Below, one piece after another: positions 17,801 through 24,597 of a stretch of 26,588 bases of DNA (position 1 is the stretch's first letter; every line of letters begins with the position of its first letter). The position numbers and the translations under genes were made by a program. Location of the stretch: the NCBI GenBank assembly GCA_014376915.1, contig JACMQP010000287.1, positions 1 through 26,588 of the forward strand. The letters run 5' to 3'. The notes below the pieces were generated by a model. The model saw only the letters and a list, made by a program, of their open reading frames with translations. It was not told the DNA's origin and searched no databases. Source of the DNA: Ramlibacter sp. (GTDB taxonomy: Bacteria; Pseudomonadota; Gammaproteobacteria; Burkholderiales; Burkholderiaceae).

Positions 17801-19475
17801 CCTCGACATCCTGGCTCAGTTTGCGAATCACCAGGAAGCTGCCGTTGTGCAGCCAGCGGTCGCGCTCGCGGATGAGGTCAGGATCGGGCGCCGTGCCAGG
17901 GTTGCGCGGCAGTTCGGCGGCGTTCGCATAGCCGCACAGGAACTCACCGAGCTGCACCTGGTTGCGGTCGTAGATGACGCCGTTCTTGGCGGGGTCGAGC
18001 ACCGGGTCCGAGCCTTCGCCGTCAACAAAGCCGAAGTGTTCCATCGGCTTGCGCTCGTTGCTGAAGTTCCGCACCATCGGTTGCACCGACAGCAACACCA
18101 CACCCGCGTGCCCTTCAAGGAGTTTTGTCACGGGGCCGAACAGTGCATCGCCGGGTTCCAGTGCCGCACCAGCGCTGGCAGGGCCCGCACCCATGCGCAA
18201 TTGCACGATCACATGGACGGCCGACAACTCGACCAGGCCTGCGCCCTGCGTTGCGTTCCAGTTGCGCGCCGGCAGCCGCCAGCGTCGGGGGTGGTTGAGC
18301 CTGAAGTCACCGAGCAGGCTGGCGCGCGCCTCCATGCCCTCCTGGAACTCCTGTGGAAACAACCCGATCTGCGGCTCCGACAACCCCACCGCACGCAAGC
18401 CCTCGCAGGTGAATGCGATGTTCAGGAACGGCTGGCTCGCATCGAGCGGGCGGCCTTCCCGGGTGATGCCGGGATGGATCGCATCGAGAAACTTCGCTGC
18501 GGCCGCCGGGCCGTCGAACGCCAGCAGCAGCAGGCAGCCGTGGGTCACGTCCGGGTAGGCACTCAGGATGCCACCCTGCACGTCTGTCGGGGCATCGGGC
18601 TGCGGGGTGCTCCTGGGCAGCGGCGGCGCGGCACGTTCCTCGACTTCCTTCAACAACCAGTCGATCTGCTCCGAAAACCGGACGCGCCCACCGTGCACCA
18701 CCTGGTCCAGTTCACGCCGCTGGTAAAGGCGGATGAACTCCTGCAGCAGATCACGTGCGGCGCGTTGCAGGAAGTCGCCGTCAGGCGTGCCCGGCAAAAA
18801 GTAGTGGGTCAGGCGATGCACGAGCGTCAACGCACGCAAGCCCTGGCGCCCCAACTCCTTGATGACATGAAAGTCTGCCGGGCCGACGCGCGACCAGGTC
18901 AGTTGTTCGGCGCTTTGCACCGACTGCCTTGTCGCCACCAGGTCAGCGGGCAAACGGCCAGGCACTTGGCGGTGCGCGAGTTCCTCATGGCGCAGGGACT
19001 GAACATCATCGACCGTCAGGCCCGGCATGGCGTAGAAGAAGTCGGTCTCGATCTGGACGCGGCGCACCCATTCGGCCCATTCCTCGAAGCTGTGGCCCCA
19101 GGCACTGACATAGCCCTCGGTGTTGCAGAAGATGATGTCCAGCAAGGTGCCGACGCGCTGCCAGAGCACCCGCAGATACGATTCCCAACCGCCGTCGAAG
19201 GTCACCGACAGCAGCACCTGGTCCGGTTCGACCACGGCCACGCGCACCGACTGGATCTTCCCCACCCGCTCGACACCATCGGAAAACGCGCGCAACAACG
19301 AATACTCGTGCGCCGAGCTTCGGCCGTTGTTCAAGGTCTTGAGCAGGCGCTTGACGCGTGTCTTGTAGGTCAGGGCCTCCAGTGAAGGGACCAGCCCCGG
19401 CTTGAGTCGGGCGAGCAGCGTCAGGTCGCTGGAGCCCACCAGTGTCTTCGTTTTGACGACCAGGTCTTTGCGCAT
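14796..19475 (-). CDS. Giant fusion: DyP-type peroxidase - P450-like domain - SGNH hydrolase
   Basis: A single 1559-codon frame with no internal stop. Residues 1-290 are a domain I do not recognise (FDGGWESYLRVLW at 94-106 is its clearest block). About 296-770 is a DyP-type heme peroxidase with the hallmark GFVDGEGSDP (482-491, catalytic D485), CPFHAHIRRANPR (614-626, proximal heme ligand H619) and RRGMSYG (646-652, distal R647). About 775-1220 looks like a cytochrome P450: RTPYGLLVADRR near 838, YSVSGYRERM near 862, RTATRHHKLGDERVRPGD near 1142 and a heme-Cys-like GHSHACPAYEAAMG (C1198). About 1262-1540 is an SGNH hydrolase: GDSW (S1272), G1307, AGND (G1362, N1363) and DNELH (H1522). There is no signal peptide. 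The start has GGGAGAGG upstream. Substrates are unknown; joint oxidation and ester cleavage of one compound is conceivable. Confidence 0.9.
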   Translation of the reverse strand: MRKDLVVKTKTLVGSSDLTLLARLKPGLVPSLEALTYKTRVKRLLKTLNNGRSSAHEYSLLRAFSDGVERVGKIQSVRVAVVEPDQVLLSVTFDGGWESYLRVLWQRVGTLLDIIFCNTEGYVSAWGHSFEEWAEWVRRVQIETDFFYAMPGLTVDDVQSLRHEELAHRQVPGRLPADLVATRQSVQSAEQLTWSRVGPADFHVIKELGRQGLRALTLVHRLTHYFLPGTPDGDFLQRAARDLLQEFIRLYQRRELDQVVHGGRVRFSEQIDWLLKEVEERAAPPLPRSTPQPDAPTDVQGGILSAYPDVTHGCLLLLAFDGPAAAAKFLDAIHPGITREGRPLDASQPFLNIAFTCEGLRAVGLSEPQIGLFPQEFQEGMEARASLLGDFRLNHPRRWRLPARNWNATQGAGLVELSAVHVIVQLRMGAGPASAGAALEPGDALFGPVTKLLEGHAGVVLLSVQPMVRNFSNERKPMEHFGFVDGEGSDPVLDPAKNGVIYDRNQVQLGEFLCGYANAAELPRNPGTAPDPDLIRERDRWLHNGSFLVIRKLSQDVEALNHAVAIASKETRLDAPLILAKMMGRWQAGDALAAAPGRGNDFDYVDEDPPGSVCPFHAHIRRANPRHKDDPELLPPPGGRTPRLMRRGMSYGPTYNAAEAGSGAQPRGMVFMAYNASIAEQFEVVQRWVSGGNSAGGYSGQSDPFLGVAPNEQQRSFRFEHAGKVHRIALDGSPDLLGDARPFVRLEWGAYLFTPSISVLHKMAQTGRELAGTVPTPVWSAVDGWKRIMELTTLEHERGAELAADGWKAVLEDPEAQRTFDSAGVWAAIRYRCGGVLRTPYGLLVADRRLGAQVLSNDEGLYSVSGYRERMTQSIGEIYLGLDGQRGGCPRHDPATAINAAIGALTKTDAFTSARQAATKAITNMIGFEQELSRDFGEIHWELNLDVKEVVDQTLAALCHEWFGLPVEKCEIQTGGARWDWAPGQPPFYPGHFTAPSRYIFQPRPGQAAEAYGIQYGQALQKAFVELVKRHRDDPGVTPVLNARAPLAKAILAAFPRPAVPVPTQDDLAARTMVGVLMGFLPTVDGNLRLSIDEWLREGSFWTLRAAWAGRSADTLAMAEELLEPALRKAMQLRPSPELVWRTATRHHKLGDERVRPGDKVVVSIVSATHQCLEAGDPDVYPVFGGERKKSAGHSHACPAYEAAMGTLLGTVTALLEVKESVRPSVAPLALTLEGDLVAARLRGVSKARPRATPKGSSGLGAGHTLVADGDSWLCYKTYGPLGRPQNLAEGLATEHGFKLVNLAIKGSRLFDFYSDAGRDLTPLACSQASASSFRIDRLCAKVKDMVVRGNPPAAILLSVAGNDVVEERLTGLLNRQGAGQPVLDETAVASTVDGLMQCWLEHVLDRITAECIFASGVPIPVFLHGYDFPVPDGRFIAGVTAPLLAWLYPAFKEAGYDYPPNPNYPLDGIAPMCTLISRLNDMQARVAALPRFKTHVFHVNLTGTLSNAAASYARDWDNELHASRAGFAKLTAKFAGALLANLPVLQAQAQRLRLLQVP

Positions 19476-19560
19476 CCTGCCTCTCCCATTTCAAGGGCAT
19501 TCATGGTCGCGGCTTTTGCAAGCGGTTTCATCCTCATTCCGGTGGAGTCGAAGCGACAGG

Positions 19561-19587
19561 CTCGCGGGCCGAAGGCCGGGAAGCGAG
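19561..19587. terminator. Imperfect stem-loop between M48 protease and peroxidase-fusion genes
   Basis: CTCGC (19561-19565) pairs with GCGAG (19583-19587) and encloses a GGCC-GAA-GGCC inner stem. It lies 11 bp after the protease stop on the minus strand. Without a T-tract it may attenuate rather than stop transcription into the downstream gene. Confidence 0.3.
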
Positions 19588-19598
19588 GCGTTCGTCGA

Positions 19599-20570
19599 CT
19601 ACCGGGACACGCTGCGTGGCGGCTCGGCTGGCGGGTTCGCCTGCGCGCGAGGCGGCTCGAACCGCTGCGCCGGCCTCGCCGCCCGCGCATAGAGCGGCGC
19701 CACCTTCGGCAGGTTGACCTCGATGTCATGGATGCGCGTCGGGCCCGACGGGTGCGTGCTCAACCACTGCGCCGGTGCCGCCTTGTTCGCGGCGGCCATC
19801 TTCTGCCACAGCGTGACGCCGGCACGCGGGTCATAGCCGGCGCGGGCGGCGAGCTCCAGCCCGACCAGGTCGGCCTCGGACTCGTCTTCACGGCCGAACT
19901 TGAGCGTCAGCAGCTGGCCGCCCATGTCGGCGAGGTAGCGCCCGCCGTTGCCCAGGCCGAGCAGGGCCGAGCCGATCTCGATCGCACCACGCGTGACCAT
20001 GGACTTGCCCATGCGCTCGCGGGCGTGTTCGCGCAGCGCATGGGTCATCTCGTGGCCCATCACCATCGCCACTTCGTCATCGCTGAGCTTCAACTGGTCG
20101 AGGATGCCGTAGAAGAACGCGATCTTGCCGCCCGGCAGGCAGAACGCGTTGATCTGCTTGCCGCCGATCAGATTCACTTCCCAGCGCCACTGACGCGCGC
20201 GGTCGTTCCACTCGAAGGTGTAGGGGATGAGGCGCTGCGCGATGGCGCGCAGCCGCACCACCTGCGGGTGGCCATCGGGCGCCAGCGCGTTTTGCTGCGC
20301 GGCCTTCTGGCGCATCTGCGCGTACTGCTGCACGCCGGCCTGCTCGATCTGCTCGGCCGAGACGAACTGCGCCAGGCTCGACTTCGGGCCGACCTCGACG
20401 CCCTCGCGCGCCCACGCCGGCACGGCCAGAGCGCCGGCGGCGGCAAGCAGGCCGCCGGTGAACAATCGCCGCGCGTGCAGGGCGCAGCCACAGCCCGGCA
20501 CATGCAAGGTGTCGGCGCTGGCCAGGGTCGGGAACACGCGCAGGGGTGCAGGGTTTTTCATGAGGTTCAA
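19599..20570 (-). CDS. M48-family zinc metalloprotease, exported
   Basis: A 323-residue peptidase related to the periplasmic M48 proteases BepA and LoiP, which act in outer-membrane protein quality control. The zinc site HEMTH is at 173-177 and the third ligand is probably E230 in EDESEADLVGLELAARAGYDP. The N-terminus has a twin-arginine-like start (ARRLFTGGLLAAAGALAVPAWA, about 33-54) that predicts export, perhaps folded via TAT. The C-terminal 30 residues are Pro/Arg-rich. Unlike BepA there is no clear TPR domain. It lies 129 bp after ampG and 123 bp before the peroxidase fusion on the same strand, so it may share transcription with either. Confidence 0.92.
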   Translation of the reverse strand: MNLMKNPAPLRVFPTLASADTLHVPGCGCALHARRLFTGGLLAAAGALAVPAWAREGVEVGPKSSLAQFVSAEQIEQAGVQQYAQMRQKAAQQNALAPDGHPQVVRLRAIAQRLIPYTFEWNDRARQWRWEVNLIGGKQINAFCLPGGKIAFFYGILDQLKLSDDEVAMVMGHEMTHALREHARERMGKSMVTRGAIEIGSALLGLGNGGRYLADMGGQLLTLKFGREDESEADLVGLELAARAGYDPRAGVTLWQKMAAANKAAPAQWLSTHPSGPTRIHDIEVNLPKVAPLYARAARPAQRFEPPRAQANPPAEPPRSVSR

Positions 20571-20699
20571 GACCCGGAAATCGGGCCGCAGTTCACGATG
20601 GTGCGGGCGGCGGGCGCTCGCAAGCTTCGACAGACCGAGCGCCGGGCGGCCGTCCCGTTGGGGGACCGTCTGGCGTACCCGCCGGACGAAGGGCTCCGT

Positions 20700-22295
20700 T
20701 CAGGCATCCGCCGCTGCGGCATTCGGGTCGTGTTCCAGCGCCCGAACCGTGGCGCGCATGAACCACAACATCACCAACGCCGGCACAGCCGCGAACGTCG
20801 AGACGATGAAGAACGCCGGCCAGCCGATCGATTCGGCCAGCACCCCGGCCAGCGGGCCGACCCAGACCCGGCCGACCGACGCGAACGCGCTCAGCAGCGC
20901 GAACTGGGTGGCCGTGAAACGCTGGTTGCACAGGCTCATCAGGAACGCGAGGAATGCGGCCGTACCCATGCCGCCAGACAGGTTCTCGCCGGCCACGGCG
21001 AACAACAGCCCGCCGTCGACCTCGGTCGCGTGGGCGAGCTTGACGAAGCCCCAATCGAAGGCGGGAATCGTCAGCCCCGGCAAGGCGCCGCGGCCGCTCA
21101 CGGCCAGCCACCAGAAACACATGATGCCCATCATCTGCAGCACACCGAAAAGCATCAGCGCGCGCCACAGCCCGATGCGCAACATCAACGCGCCGCCGAG
21201 CAGCGCGCCGCCGATCGTCAGCCACAGGCCGATGATCTTGTTGACCACGCCGACCTCGGCAATGCTGAAATGCATGGCCTGCAACAGGAAGGGCGTGACG
21301 AGCGACAGCGAGAACGCATCGCCGAGCTTGTAGAGCACCACGAAGCCGAGAAAGGCCGCCGCGCCGGGCTGGGCGAAGTAACTGTTCAGGCCGCCAAGCA
21401 GCGTCTCGAAGCGCGCGGCACGTGCAGCCCAGGCGGCCAGCGGCAGCGTGAAGGCAATGCCCAGCAGCAGGGCGAAGAGGTCGATCCACTTGCCCTGCAA
21501 CGGGACCGAGAGGCGCCCCGCAGCCAGCAGCGGCGCGAGCAACGCATCGGCAATGCCGCGCCCGAAGCGGTTGCTGAGCGCCACGCCGACGCCAACCGCC
21601 AGCATCACGGCCAGAAACCCCAACACGTCACGCCGCGCCACGCTGGTCGGCAACTCGACGGCCTTCAGCTTCGGCAGCGCCGTGGCCGACAACACCGCCG
21701 CGCCGATCATCAACGCCGCCATGAAGCGATACACCTCGGGCCAGCTCCAGCCACCGCCCTGGGCCGGATCGACCCAGATGAAGGCCACGCCGCCCGACAG
21801 GATCATCGCGACCCGGTAGCCCAGCACCAGCGACGACGAACCCAGGCCGCGCTCGCTCGCCGGCAGCAGGTTGGTGCGGTAGGCGTCGATCACGATGTCT
21901 TGCGAGGCCGAGATGAACGCGACCAGCACCGCAATCACCGCGAAGGCACGCGGTGCGCCGGTCGGCGATGTGCCGGCCATCCACCACAGGCTTGCGGCCA
22001 GGGCGAGCTGGGTCAGCACCAGCCACCCGCGGCGCCGCCCGAGCCAGGGCAGCTCGAAGCGGTCCATCAGCGGCGCCCAGAGGAACTTGAAGGTGTAGGG
22101 CAAGCCGACCAGGCTGAGGAAGCCGATGGTGGCAATGTCGACCCCGGAAATGCTGAGCCAGGCCTGCATCGCCTGCCCGGTCAGCGCCAGCGGCAGCCCG
22201 GAAGCAAAGCCCAGCACCGTGACCACGGCGAGCCGGTGAACGGCTTGCGCGCTGAAACGGGGGTTCAATGCTGCGCGGCCGGCCGGTAAGGTCAT
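20700..22295 (-). CDS. ampG: AmpG-type muropeptide permease (MFS)
   Basis: Inner-membrane transporter of the major facilitator superfamily. AmpG imports GlcNAc-anhydroMurNAc peptides released by cell-wall turnover into the cytosol for recycling, and in many bacteria thereby controls AmpC beta-lactamase induction. The 531-residue protein has the AmpG signature LGFASGLPLALTG (about 28-40), GVDIATIGFLSLVGLPYTFKFLWAPLMDRF (about 51-80) and SQDIVIDAYR, and about 12-14 membrane segments. It is slightly longer than the E. coli protein (491). ATG 22295 is the only start near the family N-terminus. No Shine-Dalgarno sequence is visible, and a TAGAAT lies just 7 nt upstream. It is co-directional with the upstream anti-sigma gene, 85 bp away. 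Confidence 0.93.
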   Translation of the reverse strand: MTLPAGRAALNPRFSAQAVHRLAVVTVLGFASGLPLALTGQAMQAWLSISGVDIATIGFLSLVGLPYTFKFLWAPLMDRFELPWLGRRRGWLVLTQLALAASLWWMAGTSPTGAPRAFAVIAVLVAFISASQDIVIDAYRTNLLPASERGLGSSSLVLGYRVAMILSGGVAFIWVDPAQGGGWSWPEVYRFMAALMIGAAVLSATALPKLKAVELPTSVARRDVLGFLAVMLAVGVGVALSNRFGRGIADALLAPLLAAGRLSVPLQGKWIDLFALLLGIAFTLPLAAWAARAARFETLLGGLNSYFAQPGAAAFLGFVVLYKLGDAFSLSLVTPFLLQAMHFSIAEVGVVNKIIGLWLTIGGALLGGALMLRIGLWRALMLFGVLQMMGIMCFWWLAVSGRGALPGLTIPAFDWGFVKLAHATEVDGGLLFAVAGENLSGGMGTAAFLAFLMSLCNQRFTATQFALLSAFASVGRVWVGPLAGVLAESIGWPAFFIVSTFAAVPALVMLWFMRATVRALEHDPNAAAADA

Positions 22296-22331
22296 GGCGG
22301 CATTCTATGAAGCGCACCGACCGCCACCGGC

Positions 22332-22373
22332 GCCAGTGCCAACGCCAACGCCAGCGCCAGCGCCGACGTCAGC
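22332..22373 (-). repeat. Seven-unit degenerate hexanucleotide repeat (GCCARC) before ampG
   Basis: Plus-strand units GCCAGT, GCCAAC, GCCAAC, GCCAGC, GCCAGC, GCCGAC and GTCAGC run without gaps between the anti-sigma stop and the ampG start. Such arrays can change copy number by slippage. Confidence 0.6.
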
Positions 22374-22380
22374 GCCGGTC

Positions 22381-23223
22381 TCAGGGCGGGTCGCCCGGGC
22401 TCTGCTTGAAGATCGCCTCGGCCAGCGCCAGCAAACGCTCGCGCGGCAGCTCGCCGACCAGCGCGTAGCCGCACGGCCCGCCCTCGGCGCTGCGCCCTTC
22501 GACCCAGTAGAACAACCCCAGCGCGCCCTGTTGCTCGTAGCGGAACGCGGCTGGCGTGGCGCTGTCGGGCTTGCGCAGGTAGACCGTCACGCGGACCGGC
22601 TTGGCATCGGGCGCCGCGCCTGCGGGTTGAAGCGCCTGGTACATCAGCTGCGCGCTGGGCCCGACGGCGTCGGGCAACAACCGGCCGCCGACGAGTTCAA
22701 AACCCTGGGCACGCAAGTCGAACAGCTTCACCGGCACGTCGAGCCGCTTCGTGAGCCAGCGGCTCAGGTGCTCTTCCTGGGCCTTCACCTCGACCGCGTG
22801 GCGCACCTCGGGCACGTACACCGCATGGGCCACTGCCGCACGGTGCACCCAGGCAGGTTCACCGGCATGGGCGGTCAGTTCGGCGCCCTGCGGTTGCAGC
22901 CGCCACATCAGCCCGGCGCCGGCCGCGCCGCCGAGCACGAACACGGCGAACCCCGCCGCCCAGCGGCCCCAGCCGGCAGCGGGAGCAGCGAGCGTGAGCG
23001 GCGCCTTGCGCCAGACCACTTGCGCCAGCGCCTGTGGCACCGGTTCGCCGAGCACGGCATCGAAGCGGACGCGCAGCGCGTCGCGGTCAGCTGCCCAGAG
23101 CCGCACGCGCGCCGCGTCGTCCGGGTGCGCGTGCAGCCAGGCATCCATCTCGGCGCGCCGTTCGGGCAGCAGTTCGCCGTCGAGCCAGGCGTGCAGCAGG
23201 GTGTCGTCGGGGGCGGAACTCAT
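22381..23223 (-). CDS. Membrane-bound anti-sigma factor
   Basis: A 280-residue single-pass protein that should hold the ECF sigma factor encoded just upstream inactive at the membrane. The N-terminal cytosolic part (1-85, LLHAWLDGELLPERRAEMDAWLHAHPDDAARV) looks like an anti-sigma/zinc-finger-type helical domain but has no cysteines, so it is not a zinc-binding ZAS protein. One membrane helix spans about 87-107, and the remaining 170 residues face the periplasm and include a YWVEGRSAEGGPCGYALVGEL segment typical of this protein group. ATG 23223 is preferred; TTG 23235 would add four residues. It lies 56 bp after the sigma gene and is surely cotranscribed with it. Confidence 0.9.
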   Translation of the reverse strand: MSSAPDDTLLHAWLDGELLPERRAEMDAWLHAHPDDAARVRLWAADRDALRVRFDAVLGEPVPQALAQVVWRKAPLTLAAPAAGWGRWAAGFAVFVLGGAAGAGLMWRLQPQGAELTAHAGEPAWVHRAAVAHAVYVPEVRHAVEVKAQEEHLSRWLTKRLDVPVKLFDLRAQGFELVGGRLLPDAVGPSAQLMYQALQPAGAAPDAKPVRVTVYLRKPDSATPAAFRYEQQGALGLFYWVEGRSAEGGPCGYALVGELPRERLLALAEAIFKQSPGDPP

Positions 23224-23241
23224 GGCTTTCTTCAAGGCAAG

Positions 23242-23269
23242 GTGTCGGGAATCAAGCGTCGGGCATCAA
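23242..23269 (-). repeat. 14-bp tandem repeat between sigma and anti-sigma genes
   Basis: GTGTCGGGAATCAA and GCGTCGGGCATCAA are adjacent and identical at 12 of 14 positions, with a third partial and rearranged copy running into the sigma stop codon. It may be a non-coding expansion or a spacer affecting coupled translation. Confidence 0.5.
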
Positions 23270-23279
23270 GAATCAGGCG

Positions 23280-23822
23280 TCAGACCACGCGGCGCAGCGT
23301 GTGCGCAGCGTGCACCGGAACGGCCGCGCCACCGTCGAGCAAGGCCCGCAGCGCGACCCGTCCGCGCGAGATGCGCGACATCACGGTGCCGATCGGGATG
23401 CGCAGCACTTCGGCCACTTCGGCATAGGTAAATTGCTCCAGCCCCACCAGAAGCAGCGGCTCGCGCTGTTCGAGCGGCAACTGGTTCAGCGCAGCCATCA
23501 GGTCGATGCGCAGGCCGACATCGGCACCGCCCGCATCGGCCACGTCGTGCAGCGCATCGGGCTGCGATTCGTGCGGCGTGACGAGGTTGAAGCGGGCGTT
23601 GCGGCGGCGGTCGTCCATGTGCGCGTTGTGGGCGATGCTGATCGTCCACACCAGAATATCTCGGCGCTGATCGAACTGGTGCCAGTGCGCCAACGCGCGT
23701 TCGAGGGCGGTCTGTACCAGGTCGTCGGCAGTGCTGGCGTCGAACACCAGCGAACGCGCGTAGCGTCGCAGGCGCGGAATGGCGCCCAGGAGTTGCTGAC
23801 GGAAGGCAGTGGGTGCGTCCAC
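23280..23822 (-). CDS. ECF-family RNA polymerase sigma factor
   Basis: A 180-residue alternative sigma factor that directs RNA polymerase to stress promoters. It has region 2 (about 10-75, RLRRYARSLVFDASTADDLVQTALERAL) and region 4 (about 112-160, LPLEQREPLLLVGLEQFTYAEVAEVLRIPIGTVMSRISRGR), without regions 1 or 3. The start is GTG 23822: the frame closes upstream at a TAA with no other start codon, and any later start would cut into region 2. No Shine-Dalgarno sequence is visible. A good ECF-type promoter ends only a few bases before the GTG, so the message is probably leaderless or nearly so. Together with the anti-sigma gene it makes a typical autoregulated pair, probably sensing the envelope. 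Confidence 0.94.
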   Translation of the reverse strand: MDAPTAFRQQLLGAIPRLRRYARSLVFDASTADDLVQTALERALAHWHQFDQRRDILVWTISIAHNAHMDDRRRNARFNLVTPHESQPDALHDVADAGGADVGLRIDLMAALNQLPLEQREPLLLVGLEQFTYAEVAEVLRIPIGTVMSRISRGRVALRALLDGGAAVPVHAAHTLRRVV

Positions 23823-23830
23823 GAGAGGTC

Positions 23831-23856
23831 TACGCTTGGCGACGACGCATTATTCC
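23831..23856 (-). promoter_or_regulatory. ECF-type promoter of the sigma/anti-sigma genes
   Basis: On the minus strand GGAATA (23856-23851) and CGTA (23834-23831) are separated by exactly 16 bp. This pattern resembles the GGAAC-N16-CGTT promoters of ECF sigma factors, and autoregulation is usual. The start of transcription would fall at about 23824, next to the GTG. Confidence 0.5.
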
Positions 23857-23920
23857 CGACGCTGCAGGGCTACCTTGACGGGCGCCGCCAGCGCAGACCT
23901 CGATCCGGGACAATGTGCCG

Positions 23921-24430
23921 ATGACGCCCCCGAAACGCGCCCTCGCGCCCAGCTTCTCCGCGCAAGACTTTCGCGCGGCACTCGGCATGTTTGCCACCGG
24001 CGTGACCATCGTGACCGCGCGCGGCGCCGACGGCGCACCAGTGGGCCTGACCGCCAACTCGTTCAACTCGGTGTCGCTGACTCCGCCACTGGTGCTGTGG
24101 AGCCTGGCGCGCAGCGCAGGTTCGATGCCGGCATTCGAGCGCGGTTCGCACTACGCCATCAACATCCTCGCCGCTGACCAGCATGCATTGGCCGAGCGCT
24201 TCGCGAGCAAGTCGGTCGACCGCTTTGCCGACCTGGCGTTCAGCGCCGGTGCGGGTGGCGCACCGGTGATCGAAGGCGCGGCGGCGGTGTTCGAGTGTTT
24301 CAATCGCAGCCGCTACGAAGAGGGCGACCATGTGATCTTCGTCGGCGAAGTGGAGCGCTGCGCCTGGCGTGCCGGGGCCCAGCCGCTGATCTTCCACGGC
24401 GGGCGCTACTTCACCGAATTGCCGCTTTGA
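23921..24430 (+). CDS. Flavin reductase-like (FMN-binding split barrel) protein
   Basis: A 169-residue member of the flavin reductase domain family (PF01613; HpaC-like). Such proteins reduce FMN or FAD with NAD(P)H and pass it to a partner monooxygenase. Evidence is the FRAALGMFATGVTIVTA start (about 17-33), GLTANSFNSVSLTPPLVLWSLAR (about 45-67), the YAINILAADQHALAERFA motif (about 79-96) and GDHVIFVGEV. ATG 23921 is preferred; GTG 23915 would add two residues. It is divergent from the ECF sigma gene across about 98 bp. No monooxygenase partner gene lies beside it, so its acceptor is unknown. Confidence 0.92.
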   Translation: MTPPKRALAPSFSAQDFRAALGMFATGVTIVTARGADGAPVGLTANSFNSVSLTPPLVLWSLARSAGSMPAFERGSHYAINILAADQHALAERFASKSVDRFADLAFSAGAGGAPVIEGAAAVFECFNRSRYEEGDHVIFVGEVERCAWRAGAQPLIFHGGRYFTELPL

Positions 24431-24597
24431 ATGGTGCCCCTCAGACACGGTGTCCCGTGTCTGGTCCCCCTAGCCCGAGTTTGTCACTTGGCCCCGCCAC
24501 CTTCAATGGAATCAACGACTTAGAGCGACATTTCCGCGCGTATGGCACTACGTTTTTGTAGTTGCCGCTGGTTGTTGAGCCGGCCTGAGCGGCTGGC
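24431..24597. other. Spacer between flavin reductase and IS1634-type transposase genes
   Basis: A 167-bp non-coding stretch that holds the strong hairpin at 24442-24463 and the left end of the insertion sequence. It is more AT-rich around 24475-24560 than its surroundings, which fits foreign DNA. No ORF is supported. Confidence 0.6.
24442..24463 (+). terminator. Perfect 9-bp hairpin after flavin reductase gene
   Basis: CAGACACGG (24442-24450) and CCGTGTCTG (24455-24463) pair fully across a 4-nt loop, 11 bp after the stop. There is a C-run, not a T-run, after it. It could be a terminator or a REP-like element. Confidence 0.45.

Noticed and set aside
15888..19385. A long plus-strand open frame (1165 codons) opposite the peroxidase fusion
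   Set aside because: It is a shadow of the high-GC coding strand: His/Arg/Gln/Val-rich, with no recognisable domain, while the opposite frame carries full catalytic motifs.
19503..22289. A long plus-strand open frame (928 codons) opposite the M48 protease and ampG genes
   Set aside because: Very rich in Arg, Gln, His and Glu and without motifs; both genes beneath it are clear on the minus strand.
22302..22307. TAGAAT (minus strand) as -10 box of ampG
   Set aside because: A good hexamer but with no -35 partner (the nearest TTGGCA is 29 bp away), and the start would coincide with the ATG.
23909..23914. GACAAT as -10 box of the flavin reductase gene
   Set aside because: No -35 sequence at the right distance, and it would place the transcription start on the start codon; evidence is too thin.
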